DNA of 64,000 nt, taken from positions 282,178 to 346,177 of the forward strand of contig WYBC01000016.1 of NCBI GenBank assembly GCA_011526085.1. Reading direction: 5' to 3'. The translations under genes and the position numbers were made by a program. The DNA is from Lysobacter sp. GTDB taxonomy: Bacteria; Pseudomonadota; Gammaproteobacteria; Xanthomonadales; Xanthomonadaceae. The notes beneath the pieces were generated by a model. It was given only the letters and a program-made list of their open reading frames with translations. It had not been told where the DNA came from and ran no database searches. The stretch's first letter is position 1, and every line of letters starts with the position of its first letter. Positions 1 to 8,552 of this stretch are shown in pieces.

Positions 1-1072
1 TGATCATGATCCGCTCGCCCTCGATCGAGATTTTCTCGAGATAGGTGTTGTCCGGCAGGCGGCGGGTGATTTCGTCCAGCACCTCGACGGTGCTGGGGCG
101 GCCGCTGCGGGTCTGCTGCAGGAAGCGCATGCCTTCGACCAGATCGACCAGTTGCTTCTTTTCCGCCGAGACCTTGCGCGCCTGCGCGCTGTGGCGCTTG
201 GCTTCGGTCTCGAAGGCGTCGGCCGCGGCTTCGCGGTTCTCGCGGATCTGCCACAGACCGGCGCCGGCCGCCACCAGCGCGACCGCCGCCAGCGCGGCGT
301 TCCAGACGGCGCGCGGATCGCGGCGGCGGCGGCGCTGCGCGCCCGGCAGCAGGTTCACGCCCAGCGGCAGGCCATCGGCGCCGGCCATGTCCACACCCGA
401 GAGCGTGGCGCCGATCGACTCGCCCATCGCGGCCAGCGCCTGGGTCAGGCTGGCGCGCGGCACCACCACCAGTTCGGCGTCGATCTGGCCGTCGCCGCGG
501 CGGCCGAGCAGGCGGGCGTCGTAGTAGACCTCGTCCGGCGAGAACGGCGTTTGCCGGTCGATTTCGAAGCCCAGCACCTCGCGCAGGCGATCGGCGGCGG
601 CGGCGGGCAGAGTCAGGCGGCGGCGCAGGCCGCTGCGGGCAGGCAGCAGCAGCCAGCGCGGCAGGCCATTGATCCGCGGCGACAGGATCCGGGTCAGCGG
701 TTCCTCGCCTGCCGCTTCGGCGGCGCCCCAGGGCAGTTCGGCGAGTTCGCGCAGGGCGGCACCGCCGGGCTGCGCGGGCAGGGTGAGCACCAGCGCCAAC
801 TGGTCGCCCTCGCAGCGCAGCAGCAGGCGCTGCTGGGCAAGACCGAACACGGCCCGCAGCCGCGGCGGCAGCCAGCTGCCCAGCGCGTTCAGCCACCAGG
901 CCAGGAAGCCGCGCAGGCCCGGCCATGCACGGCCGATGCCGGCCTGCGGAGTCTTCGGGGCGCCCCGGGCGGGTGTCGCGTTGTCGACGGAAGTGCTCAG
1001 AGCCAGTCCTCTACCTGTGTGTCCTCGATCAATGAGAAAGCGCGCCGCCGGAACGGCTCGCCACGGATGCAC
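1..1072 (-). CDS. gspL: Type II secretion system protein L (GspL/XpsL), C-terminus cut by window edge
   Basis: The product is the inner-membrane GspL that links the GspE ATPase to the GspF/GspM platform. The cytoplasmic part contains an actin-like fold stretch (LGFEIDRQTPFSPDEVYYD). The last visible residues (LPDNTYLEKISIEG) match the PilN/GspL periplasmic ferredoxin-like domain. It follows gspK on the same strand, as in Xanthomonas xps operons. No ATG fits the start. The only canonical start upstream of the conserved part is a GTG at 1072, which has no good ribosome site. A CTG at 1000, placed 6 bases after an AGAGGA, is an alternative. The frame is open to base 1, so the true stop lies outside the window. 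Family identity is secure; the start is not. Confidence 0.85.
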   Translation of the reverse strand, partial: MHPWRAVPAARFLIDRGHTGRGLALSTSVDNATPARGAPKTPQAGIGRAWPGLRGFLAWWLNALGSWLPPRLRAVFGLAQQRLLLRCEGDQLALVLTLPAQPGGAALRELAELPWGAAEAAGEEPLTRILSPRINGLPRWLLLPARSGLRRRLTLPAAAADRLREVLGFEIDRQTPFSPDEVYYDARLLGRRGDGQIDAELVVVPRASLTQALAAMGESIGATLSGVDMAGADGLPLGVNLLPGAQRRRRRDPRAVWNAALAAVALVAAGAGLWQIRENREAAADAFETEAKRHSAQARKVSAEKKQLVDLVEGMRFLQQTRSGRPSTVEVLDEITRRLPDNTYLEKISIEGERIMI

Positions 1073-1174
1073 GACCACGGATGCGCGCCCCCGGAATGCA
1101 TGACCTCCGGGGCCCCGAAAGGTTCGGCGTTCCGGCGGACATGCGACGGCGCGGGGTCGAGGCGCGTCCCGGAG

Positions 1175-2062
1175 TCATCGCAGGACCGCGCCCTCTTCCC
1201 AGCGCAGCGGCGTGTAGGCCGAGCCCGGCAGGCCGCTGTTGCCTGCGCGCACGACGGCGCGCAGGACCGAGACGCGACCGCCACGCAACCGCGCCCGGCT
1301 GTCGATACTATACGTGCCCGTGCCGGCACCGACGAGCGCTCCGGCCTCGCCGGGCTGCCGCGGGCGGCGACGTTCGGCCAGCGCGCGCTCCGGGTCGATG
1401 CCCAGCGCCTGCAGCACTTCCGCGCTGGCGTACTGCTCCGACGGCCGGCCCTGTCCGCTGTAGACGGTCAGATGCGGCGCCAGCTTCGCGAACAGCTCCG
1501 GGGTCATGCCCAGCACCAGCTGCAGCTCGGCCACGGTCTCGAACGGCGCGTCCTTGGCGCCGTAGGGCAGATCCTCGCTGGCGTAGTCGCCGTCTTCGGC
1601 GCCGCCTTCGATCTGGGTGAGGCTGTCGGGATCGCGCCAGTCCAGGATCGCGGTCGCGAGCTTCCGCGCCGGCTGGCGTTCGACGCCCACCGCCTGCATC
1701 AGCCCGGCCAGCAGGTCCAGATCGGCGGCGTTGATGTCGACCTTGCCGGACTCGTCGACGATGGCGATGGTCACGTCGGCGTCGCCGAAGCGCCAGCTGT
1801 ACTCGCGGCCGTCCGGAAGCCATTGCCGGGTCGGGTCGAGATCGACCACCCGGGTCATGGCGTATTCCAGCCCGGCGCGCGCGGCCTGATCGGCGACCAC
1901 GCCCTGGCTGAGCGTGCGCCCCTGCAGATATTCCACCCGCGCGATCATCGCGAACGCGCCGACCACCGCGGTCAGCAGCGCGATCAGCCACAGCACCAGC
2001 AGCAGCGCCGCGCCGGACGCGGCACGCGGGGGCGATCCGTGGAAGCGCGGACGCATCGCCAT
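1175..2062 (-). CDS. gspK: Type II secretion system minor pseudopilin GspK
   Basis: This 295-residue protein is the large minor pseudopilin that caps the T2SS pseudopilus with GspI and GspJ. The N-terminus has a basic stretch, a Gly-Ala cleavage-type site (SGAALLLVLW) and a hydrophobic helix at about residues 15-38. The body contains the typical sequence VDINAADLDLLAGLMQ and a later DWRDPDS motif, both characteristic of the GspK helical domain. Like other GspK proteins it lacks the Glu at mature position 5 found in the other pseudopilins. Its ATG overlaps the gspJ stop by one base (TGATG), so translational coupling is likely. About 100-175 bases separate it from gspL, depending on the gspL start. 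Confidence 0.95.
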   Translation of the reverse strand: MAMRPRFHGSPPRAASGAALLLVLWLIALLTAVVGAFAMIARVEYLQGRTLSQGVVADQAARAGLEYAMTRVVDLDPTRQWLPDGREYSWRFGDADVTIAIVDESGKVDINAADLDLLAGLMQAVGVERQPARKLATAILDWRDPDSLTQIEGGAEDGDYASEDLPYGAKDAPFETVAELQLVLGMTPELFAKLAPHLTVYSGQGRPSEQYASAEVLQALGIDPERALAERRRPRQPGEAGALVGAGTGTYSIDSRARLRGGRVSVLRAVVRAGNSGLPGSAYTPLRWEEGAVLR

Positions 2063-2709
2063 CAGATCTGCGCCTGCGAGAAGCCGCCGAAGCTGCCGGC
2101 CTGCGGCATCGACACCACCACCGGCGGCCAGCGATCGCCGCGACCATCGACGATCTCGATCTTCACCTGCAGCGGCATGCGGTCGACCTGCTGCCAGGTG
2201 TTCTGCCAGTCGCCGACGCGGTTCTGCGCGTCCAGCGCGCGGTAGGACAGCTTCACTTCGCGCAGGCCATCGGCCAGCAGCTCGGGCGGACGCGGATCGG
2301 GTTCCTCGACGATCTCGTTCGCCAGCACCACCGCGAATTCGACCTGGAGGCGGAGGCTGTCGCCGTCCTGGACCACGCGGATGTCGTGCACGTGCGGACC
2401 GCCACGGCCGAGATACGCTGGCAGGTCGGCGACGAAGCGGATGCGGTCCGGTTCGCCGGAGAAACGCGCGGGGATGCCGGTACGCTCGTCGACGTCGTAG
2501 GCCACCGGCAGCGCCGAGGCGATGCGCCGACGCAGGAACCCTTCGACCGCGCGCATGCGCTCGCTGCGCTGCGCCTGCTGTTCGCCGCGGGTGGCCGCGG
2601 TGGAGGCGGCGCGCAGGGTCGCGAAACCGAGGCTCATCGCCGCGGCCAGCAGCGCCGTCGCCACCAGCACTTCCATCAGGGTGAAACCGGCGGCGGTGCG
2701 GCGGCTCAT
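2062..2709 (-). CDS. gspJ: Type II secretion system minor pseudopilin GspJ
   Basis: This 215-residue pseudopilin has a class III prepilin leader ending in G/FTLMEVLVA, with Glu at mature position 5 and a hydrophobic helix of about 20 residues. It should be cleaved and methylated by a PilD-type peptidase and form the GspI-J-K tip. The C-terminal half (LREVKLSYRALD, then PLQVKIEI) matches the GspJ beta domain. Start and stop overlap gspI (ATGA, 4 bases) and gspK (1 base), so it sits inside a tightly coupled operon. Confidence 0.95.
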   Translation of the reverse strand: MSRRTAAGFTLMEVLVATALLAAAMSLGFATLRAASTAATRGEQQAQRSERMRAVEGFLRRRIASALPVAYDVDERTGIPARFSGEPDRIRFVADLPAYLGRGGPHVHDIRVVQDGDSLRLQVEFAVVLANEIVEEPDPRPPELLADGLREVKLSYRALDAQNRVGDWQNTWQQVDRMPLQVKIEIVDGRGDRWPPVVVSMPQAGSFGGFSQAQI

Positions 2710-3155
2710 GCCCCGCCTCCGGCCGCGTTGAGATCGGTGGGCGTCACCAGCCGCAGCGAGCGCAACTGCAGGGTCTGCCGCGGCCCGCCGTCGCCCCAGC
2801 GCAGGGTCAGATCCAGCTGCAGCAGCTTCGGCGCACCGAGGATTTCCGCCTGCCGCGGCGGCGCGGACGGATCGACATACGGCTCCACCGTCATTTCCCA
2901 GCGGTAGCGCCCGTTCTCCAGCGCGCCGCCGCGCTGACCCACGGCCAGCGCTTCGCCCACGCCCGCCTGGTCCAGCAGCGATTGCGCATGCAGCGCGGCG
3001 CGGCCGTATTCGTCGGAAGCGCGGACCTGTTTCGTCGCATTGGTGAGCGAGCCGAGCAGCAGGCTCATGGCGAAGGCGAGCAGCGCGAACGCGACCACCA
3101 CTTCGATCAGCGTGTAACCGCGCTGGGCGGCGCGGCGGCGCGAGGCGGCGTTCAT
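2706..3155 (-). CDS. gspI: Type II secretion system minor pseudopilin GspI
   Basis: The 149-residue product has the prepilin cleavage site G/YTLIEVVVA with Glu at +5, followed by a hydrophobic helix, and a short C-terminal domain ending in TLQLRSLRLVTP. Size and position between gspH and gspJ identify it as GspI, which nucleates the pseudopilus tip. It overlaps gspH upstream and gspJ downstream by 4 bases each. Confidence 0.93.
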   Translation of the reverse strand: MNAASRRRAAQRGYTLIEVVVAFALLAFAMSLLLGSLTNATKQVRASDEYGRAALHAQSLLDQAGVGEALAVGQRGGALENGRYRWEMTVEPYVDPSAPPRQAEILGAPKLLQLDLTLRWGDGGPRQTLQLRSLRLVTPTDLNAAGGGA

Positions 3156-3655
3156 CGCCGCGCCTCGTTGCGACGCAGCGCGACTTCGCCGGTCAGCCAG
3201 GTGACATCGATGTTCCAGGCGGCGTTGTCTCGGCGCAGCTGGATCTGGCCGCCGGTGGACGCGCCGTCCTCGAAGAACAGGATCACGCCCTCGCCTTCCT
3301 TCGACTGCACCTGGCGCACGCCGGTGAACGCGACCTCGAACGCTTTCGGCAGATCGCCGTGGCGGCCCTTGGCGCCGGTCCAGGTGCGCTCGGCGGGCAC
3401 GATCGAAAACGTCTGCACGGTGCCGGTGGCGATGGCCTGGGCGCGCGCGAAGCGCAGCTCGGCCACCAGTTCCTTCGCGGCGGACCGCATGCGCAGACCG
3501 TCCATGCCGCCGGTCATCGCGCCGACCAGGATCAGGCTGAGCGCGGCGATCAGGGTCACCACCACCAGGATTTCGAGCAGGGTGAAGCCGCGCGCGATGC
3601 GCGGCCGGCGCATGATCGACCGGGGCATGGAGCGCCGGGCGCGCGCGACGGTCAT
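3152..3655 (-). CDS. gspH: Type II secretion system minor pseudopilin GspH
   Basis: This 167-residue protein carries the prepilin motif G/FTLLEILVV after a long, Arg-rich leader, then the GspH/FimT signature AKELVAELRFARAQAIATG. GspH connects the pseudopilus tip to the GspG shaft. The first ATG (3655) gives a 23-residue leader; internal ATGs at residues 10 and 15 give shorter leaders and cannot be excluded, since none has a strong Shine-Dalgarno. The gene ends in a 4-base overlap with gspI. Confidence 0.93.
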   Translation of the reverse strand: MTVARARRSMPRSIMRRPRIARGFTLLEILVVVTLIAALSLILVGAMTGGMDGLRMRSAAKELVAELRFARAQAIATGTVQTFSIVPAERTWTGAKGRHGDLPKAFEVAFTGVRQVQSKEGEGVILFFEDGASTGGQIQLRRDNAAWNIDVTWLTGEVALRRNEARR

Positions 3656-3700
3656 GCGGAGCGTGTCCGGCGGCGGACGGCGGCGACGCGCGGCGGGCCG

Positions 3701-4153
3701 TTACTGTCCGTAGTGGATGTCGCTGTCGACGCTGCTGCCGCCCGGCTGCCCGTCCTTGCCGTAGCTGATCAGGTCGAAATCGCCGTTCTCGCCGGGCACC
3801 GCGTACTGCAACGGCTTGTTGAAGGGATCCTTGAGATCCTTGTCCCTGGCGTACGGGCCCAGCCAGCCGTTGATCTGCGGATCGTTCACCAGATCCTCGA
3901 GCGTGCGCGGGTACTCGCCCACATCGGAGTTGTACTGCTCGATGCTGGCGGCGAGCTTGTCGACCTGCAGCTTGGCCAGCTTGTGGTTGGCCTTGTCCTT
4001 GTTGCCGAAGACGCTGCTGCCGACCACCGCCAGCACGCCGCCGATGAGCACGATCACGATGATGATCTCGATCAGGGTCATGCCGGCCTGCGAACGGCGC
4101 GGAGCGGGACGGCGGTAGGGGCGGTGATGGCGCATGGCGTGAAATCCGTTCAT
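3701..4153 (-). CDS. gspG: Type II secretion system major pseudopilin GspG
   Basis: The 150-residue product is the shaft subunit of the pseudopilus. It shows the cleavage site G/MTLIEIIIVIVLIGG and a canonical major-pseudopilin body: EQYNSDVGEYPRTLEDLV, then DPFNKPLQYAVPG, and the C-terminal loop GENGDFDLISYGKDG with the acidic residues that bind calcium in this family. An alternative ATG at 4138 would shorten the leader by five residues. The gene lies 45 bases ahead of gspH. Confidence 0.96.
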   Translation of the reverse strand: MNGFHAMRHHRPYRRPAPRRSQAGMTLIEIIIVIVLIGGVLAVVGSSVFGNKDKANHKLAKLQVDKLAASIEQYNSDVGEYPRTLEDLVNDPQINGWLGPYARDKDLKDPFNKPLQYAVPGENGDFDLISYGKDGQPGGSSVDSDIHYGQ

Positions 4154-4237
4154 GAGGGTGGGCGGCGCGAACGCCGGATTATAGGGACTGGATCGAAGGC
4201 GGCCGGATCGAATGGAGCATGATCGAGTGGAGCACGA

Positions 4238-5449
4238 TCAGATGGAGCCGGTGAGCTGGTACATCGGCATCAGCACCGCGAGGATGACCCCGCCGATCAC
4301 CACCGCCAGCACCACCGTGATCATCGGCACCAGCGCGGCCAGCATCCGGTCCAGCGCCTGGCCCGTCTCGGCCTCGAAGGTGTCGGCGGTCTTCAGCAGC
4401 ATGGCGTCGAGCGCGCCGGATTCCTCGCCGACCTGGATCATCTGCAGGGCCAGACGCGGGAAACGCTTGCCCTTGCCCAGCGCGGTGGACAGGCCGACGC
4501 CGTTCTTGACGTCGCCTGCCGCGGATTCGACATCGGCGATCAGCGCTTGGTTCCCCAGCACGCGGCCGCCGATGCCCAGCGCGGTGAGCAGCGGCACGCC
4601 GTTCTTCAGCAGGGTGCCGACGGTGCGCGCCAGCCGAGCGGTTTCCATCCGGGCCACGATCGGTCCGGCGAAGCGCTGGCGCAGCAGCCATTCGTCGAAA
4701 CGGGCGCGGAACGCCGGCTGCCGCCATTTCCGGCCCAGCCACCACACGCCCAGCGCGGGCAGGCCCACCAGCACCCACCACCAGTCGCGCACGCCCAGCC
4801 CGATCGCCAGCACCATCCGCGAGAACAGCGGCAGTTCGGCGTCGAGGTTCTCGTACATCGCCGCGAACTGCGGCACCACGTAGCCGAGCAGGAACAGCAG
4901 CGAGAACCCGACCATCGTCACCAGGATCGCCGGGTAGATCATGGCGTTGATCACGCGGCCGCGCAGCGCGCGGCTGCGCTCGAGGTAATCGGCCAGCCGC
5001 TGCAGGGTTTCGTGCAGGCTGCCGCCGGTCTCACCGGCGCGGATCATGTTGATGTACAGCCGCGAGAACACGCCGTGCTGGCGCTCCAGCGCCACCGACA
5101 GCGAGGTGCCGCCGCGGACGGCGTCGCGGATGTCGGAAATGGTGCGGCGGGCGGCCTCGTCTTCCGGCAGCTCGAGCAGGATGGACAGCGCGCGGTCCAG
5201 CGGTTGCCCGGCGCCGAGCAGGGTCGCGAGCTGCTGGGTGAACTGCACCAGACGGCCGCCGGCGAACGGCTTGGGCTTGAACAGGCTGCCCCAGGCCACG
5301 CCGGTCGCGGCCGCCGCCAGGATGGCCTCGACCGGCAGATGCCCCTGTTCCTGCAGACGCAGCACGACTTCGGTGTCGCTGGCGGCCTCCATCTGGCCAT
5401 CCAGGACTTCGCCGCGGCTGTTCAGGGCTTTGTAGCGGTACAGGGGCAT
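4238..5449 (-). CDS. gspF: Type II secretion system inner membrane platform protein GspF
   Basis: GspF is the polytopic inner-membrane assembly platform. The start is set at the ATG giving MPLYRYKALNSRGEVLDG, the usual GspF N-terminus. The open frame continues 27 codons upstream, but that stretch is Pro/Arg-rich and unlike the family. The 403 residues contain two repeated GspF domains (about 68-190 and 270-392), each with RAGETGG- or QVGEESG-type signatures, and three hydrophobic segments (about 170, 220, 370-395). An 85-base gap separates it from gspG. Confidence 0.96.
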   Translation of the reverse strand: MPLYRYKALNSRGEVLDGQMEAASDTEVVLRLQEQGHLPVEAILAAAATGVAWGSLFKPKPFAGGRLVQFTQQLATLLGAGQPLDRALSILLELPEDEAARRTISDIRDAVRGGTSLSVALERQHGVFSRLYINMIRAGETGGSLHETLQRLADYLERSRALRGRVINAMIYPAILVTMVGFSLLFLLGYVVPQFAAMYENLDAELPLFSRMVLAIGLGVRDWWWVLVGLPALGVWWLGRKWRQPAFRARFDEWLLRQRFAGPIVARMETARLARTVGTLLKNGVPLLTALGIGGRVLGNQALIADVESAAGDVKNGVGLSTALGKGKRFPRLALQMIQVGEESGALDAMLLKTADTFEAETGQALDRMLAALVPMITVVLAVVIGGVILAVLMPMYQLTGSI

Positions 5450-5606
5450 GGGGCTCGATCTGCGGGCGATGCGTCGGGGGGCCCGGATCGGGTCGACCCG
5501 GGGCGGGACTGGCAGGATATCGGCGGCCACCCCCGATTGGGAGCCTCCGCGGCCGCGAAGGTTCCCGGCCGGCCCGTTCGACGGACCGGCGGGCGCCGCG
5601 GCGGCG

Positions 5607-6512
5607 TCACCGGGTCGGCTGCATCTGCAGGATGTCGCGCTCGACCAGCGTCACCAGACGGGTCAGCTCCGTCCGCTGCGGCGCAGCATCGTTGTTGAAC
5701 CAGAGATAGCGCTCGTAGTCGGTGTACGAGCAGGCGAACATCGTGATGCAGACCATGTTCAACGCCCGGGAACCGCGGGCACAGTCGAATCCGGCGCGGC
5801 ACGCCGCCAGCATCCACGCGCTCTGCGCGCGCTCGCCCTGGAACGCGGACGCCACGGCCGGATCGGGCCAGGGTTCGTTCGCCTTCGCCAGCAGCAGGGC
5901 CATTTCGAAGATCGCGTCGGGGTCGCCGGACGCGCGCAGCTTGTCGACGAAATATTTCAGCTGGCCGCTGTTGAGCGTGGGCACGGTGCGCCCGAAATAG
6001 CGCATTTCCGACGCCAGATCCCCGGCCTTGGCGCTCTTGTGCAGCCAGTAGCGGCCGGCATCCGGGTTCTTCCGCAGGTCGGCATCGGCCTGGACGCAGA
6101 AATGCTTGTAGTCGGCGTAGATGCCCTTGACCGTGGGCTGTGCGGCGGGATCGGCCTTGGTCAGCGTTCCCAGCATGCGCAGGGCGACGTTCATCTGCCC
6201 GGCATAGGCCAGACAGTCCTCGTAGATCTCCGACAGCCGGCGCTGGGCGACCACGTCGCCGCCCATCGCCGCGTCGCGGATCTCGACATAGGTCGCCTCG
6301 CGCCACAGGCGCCGGTGGTGGGCGACCGCCGCGCGGACGCGTTCGGCGCGTTCGCCGCGCTGCGCCGACGACAGCGCCGACACGACTTTTGGGGCGGACA
6401 CGGCGTCTTCCTGCGGCGGCGTGCCGCCGCGATCGCGCAGGAACCACCACACGGTCGCTGCCGATGCGATGGCCACCAGGGCCACGGCTGCGACGAGAAC
6501 TCCCTTCTTCAT
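5607..6512 (-). CDS. Unknown membrane-anchored protein inside the T2SS operon
   Basis: I do not recognise this 301-residue protein. It begins MKKGVLVAAVALVAIASAATVWWF, a single signal-anchor helix, followed by a soluble, probably periplasmic, alpha-helical domain. Short stretches such as GDVVAQRRLSEIYEDCLAYAG and GDLASEMRYFG resemble Sel1/TPR-type helical repeats. Cysteines at about 100, 141, 255, 261, 273 and 278 could form disulfides. It lies between gspE and gspF on the same strand, 64 bases after gspE and 157 bases before gspF, where the standard xps order has no gene. A link to secretion is inferred from position only. Confidence 0.8.
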   Translation of the reverse strand: MKKGVLVAAVALVAIASAATVWWFLRDRGGTPPQEDAVSAPKVVSALSSAQRGERAERVRAAVAHHRRLWREATYVEIRDAAMGGDVVAQRRLSEIYEDCLAYAGQMNVALRMLGTLTKADPAAQPTVKGIYADYKHFCVQADADLRKNPDAGRYWLHKSAKAGDLASEMRYFGRTVPTLNSGQLKYFVDKLRASGDPDAIFEMALLLAKANEPWPDPAVASAFQGERAQSAWMLAACRAGFDCARGSRALNMVCITMFACSYTDYERYLWFNNDAAPQRTELTRLVTLVERDILQMQPTR

Positions 6513-6576
6513 TCACGCCCCCTCTTGCGGAAAACGGTTCGATTCCCCGGCCGCGCGGACGCGCGACGGCCACGCA

Positions 6577-8316
6577 TCACGCATCTTCGGTCACGCGCAG
6601 CACTTCCTCGATCGTGGTCACGCCGGCCAGGGCCTTGGCGATGCCGTCCTCGTACATCGTGCGCATGCCGGCCTGTTTCGCCAACTGCTCCAGCTCGCCC
6701 ATCCCGGCATGACGCATCACCGCGCGGCGGATCTCGTCGTTCATCACCAGGAATTCCATGATCGTGGTGCGGCCGAGATAGCCGGTGGGCGCGATCGCGG
6801 AACCGCGCGGCCGGAACAGATGGATCGTGCCTTCCGGCTGCCAGCGGCGCAGACCGAACTTCTCGATCTCCTCCGGCGAGGCTTCGTAGCGTTCGGCGTG
6901 GACGGGCTCCAGCCGGCGCACCAGGCGCTGGGCGAGGATGCCGTTGATGGTCGAGGTCAGCAGATAGTCCTCGACGCCCATGTCGAGCAGGCGGGTGATG
7001 CCGCCGGCGGCGTTGTTGGTGTGCAGCGTGCTGAGCACCAGATGGCCGGTGAGCGCGGACTGGATCGCGATCTTGCACGTTTCCAGATCGCGCATTTCGC
7101 CGATCATGATGATGTCCGGGTCCTGGCGCACGATGCTGCGCAGGGCATGGGCGAAATCCAGCCCGATCTGCGGCTTGGCCTGGATCTGGTTGATGCCCTC
7201 GATCTGGTATTCGACCGGATCCTCGACGGTGATGATCTTCACGTCGGGGGTGTTGATCTTGCTCAGCGCCGTGTACAGCGTGGTGGTCTTGCCCGAACCG
7301 GTGGGGCCGGTGACCAGCAGGATGCCGTGCGGCTGTTCCAGCACGTGCTGGAACTGCGGCAGGAAATCGTCGGTGAAGCCGAGCTTCTTGAAGTCGAAGA
7401 CCACGGTTTCGCGGTCGAGCAGACGCATCACCACCGATTCGCCGTGCGCGGTCGGCACGGTGCTGACGCGCAGGTCCAGCTCCTTGCCCTGCACCCGGAT
7501 CATGATCCGGCCGTCCTGCGGCAGGCGGCGCTCGGCGATGTTGAGCTTGGCCATGATCTTCACGCGCGAGATGACCGCCGCGGTGAGATTGGCCGGCGGG
7601 CTTTCGCCCTCCTCCAGCACGCCGTCGATGCGGTAGCGCACCTTGAGCCGGTTCTCGAACGGTTCGATGTGGATGTCCGAGGCGCGCAGTTCGACCGCGC
7701 GCTGGATGATGAGGTTCACCAGGCGGATGACCGGCGCTTCCGAGGCCAGATCGCGCAGATGTTCGACGTCGTCCATGTCGCCGGACTCGCCCTCGGCGGT
7801 CTCGACGATCGCGCCCATCGCACTGCGGCCCTGGCCGTGCCAGCGCTCGATCAGATCGCCGATCTCCGAGCGCAGGCCGACCAGCGGGCGGACTTCGCGC
7901 TGGCTGGCGAGGCGGATCGCATCGAGGGTGTAGGGGTCCTGCGGGTCGGCCATCAGCGCGGCGACGTGTGCCTCGCTCTCGCCCACCGGCACGACCGCGA
8001 ACTGTTTCATGAATTTCAGGCTGAGCTCGACTCCTTCCGGCGGCAGGTCGGGCAGTTCCTTCACCGCGATCAGCGGCAGCCCCAGCACCTCGGCGCAGGC
8101 TTCGGCGTGGTCGCGCTCGGACACCAGCCCCATGCGGGCGATGAGGGCGAGCAGTTCCCCGCCGGTTTCGTCCTGCACGCGCTGGGCGCGGACCAGATCG
8201 GCTTCCTTGAGACGTCCCTTCTCGATCAGCGCGGCGACGACCCGCTCGCCGTCGCTCGGCGGAGGCATCGCGGCCTGCGGTTCGCCCATGTCCACATCGG
8301 CTGCTGCTGCATTCAC
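6577..8316 (-). CDS. gspE: Type II secretion system ATPase GspE
   Basis: This 579-residue traffic ATPase powers the T2SS. The N-terminal GspE-N (MshEN-like) domain is at about residues 20-160 (LGLPLIAVKELPD). It is followed by the N2 domain (RASDIHIEPFENRLKVRYRIDG) and the RecA-like ATPase with Walker A GPTGSGKT ending at T344 (Lys343), an Asp box, Walker B (DPDIIMIGEMRD) and His box (HLVLSTLHTNN). The zinc-binding tetracysteine loop common in GspE is absent: the equivalent stretch before TGYLGR contains no cysteine. It is the first gene of the operon and is preceded by 236 non-coding bases. Confidence 0.97.
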   Translation of the reverse strand: MNAAAADVDMGEPQAAMPPPSDGERVVAALIEKGRLKEADLVRAQRVQDETGGELLALIARMGLVSERDHAEACAEVLGLPLIAVKELPDLPPEGVELSLKFMKQFAVVPVGESEAHVAALMADPQDPYTLDAIRLASQREVRPLVGLRSEIGDLIERWHGQGRSAMGAIVETAEGESGDMDDVEHLRDLASEAPVIRLVNLIIQRAVELRASDIHIEPFENRLKVRYRIDGVLEEGESPPANLTAAVISRVKIMAKLNIAERRLPQDGRIMIRVQGKELDLRVSTVPTAHGESVVMRLLDRETVVFDFKKLGFTDDFLPQFQHVLEQPHGILLVTGPTGSGKTTTLYTALSKINTPDVKIITVEDPVEYQIEGINQIQAKPQIGLDFAHALRSIVRQDPDIIMIGEMRDLETCKIAIQSALTGHLVLSTLHTNNAAGGITRLLDMGVEDYLLTSTINGILAQRLVRRLEPVHAERYEASPEEIEKFGLRRWQPEGTIHLFRPRGSAIAPTGYLGRTTIMEFLVMNDEIRRAVMRHAGMGELEQLAKQAGMRTMYEDGIAKALAGVTTIEEVLRVTEDA

Positions 8317-8439
8317 ACCGTCACCCTCGTCCTGCCCTTGCGGCCGGCGGTCCCGGCGCGTCTTCGAAGATCGTTACTGTAACCCGCGGTCGGCAGCTTG
8401 TTGAAAACCCGGCATGCGGCTCCGTCCCCGGAAACGAAC

Positions 8440-8459
8440 GCGCCGCCCGAAGGCGGCGC
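8440..8459 (-). terminator. Hairpin, probable terminator after the XVIPCD gene
   Basis: A perfect 8-bp GC-rich stem (GCGCCGCC with GGCGGCGC) closes a TTCG tetraloop on the minus strand. It is followed by a T-rich but interrupted tail (GTTCGTTTCC). It sits about 95 bases beyond the XVIPCD stop codon and 124 bases before gspE. It could end the pilTU/XVIPCD transcript; the tail is weak for a classical Rho-independent site. The rest of 8317-8552 holds a possible gspE -10 (TACAGT on the minus strand, near 8376-8381) and nothing else I can identify. Confidence 0.5.
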
Positions 8460-8552
8460 GCTCGCTGTTCCATCCCAAGGGTCGTTCCTTCGTCCCTGCC
8501 GCTTGTGACCGGGCATCGGGCCGCAAGTTCCCGCACGCCTTCATCCGCGGTT

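Noticed and set aside
997..1329. A 110-codon minus-strand frame between gspK and gspL
   Set aside because: It is mostly inside gspK in another frame, is Arg/Cys-rich and has no ribosome site. It might only matter for coupling gspL translation.
152..2245. A 697-codon open frame on the plus strand across the T2SS pseudopilin genes
   Set aside because: It is antisense to gspL, gspK and gspJ, is rich in Gln, Arg and His, and shows no family motif. Long antisense frames are expected at this GC content.
5450..5530. 27-residue extension of GspF
   Set aside because: The extension is unlike GspF N-termini, while MPLYRYKA is the normal start.
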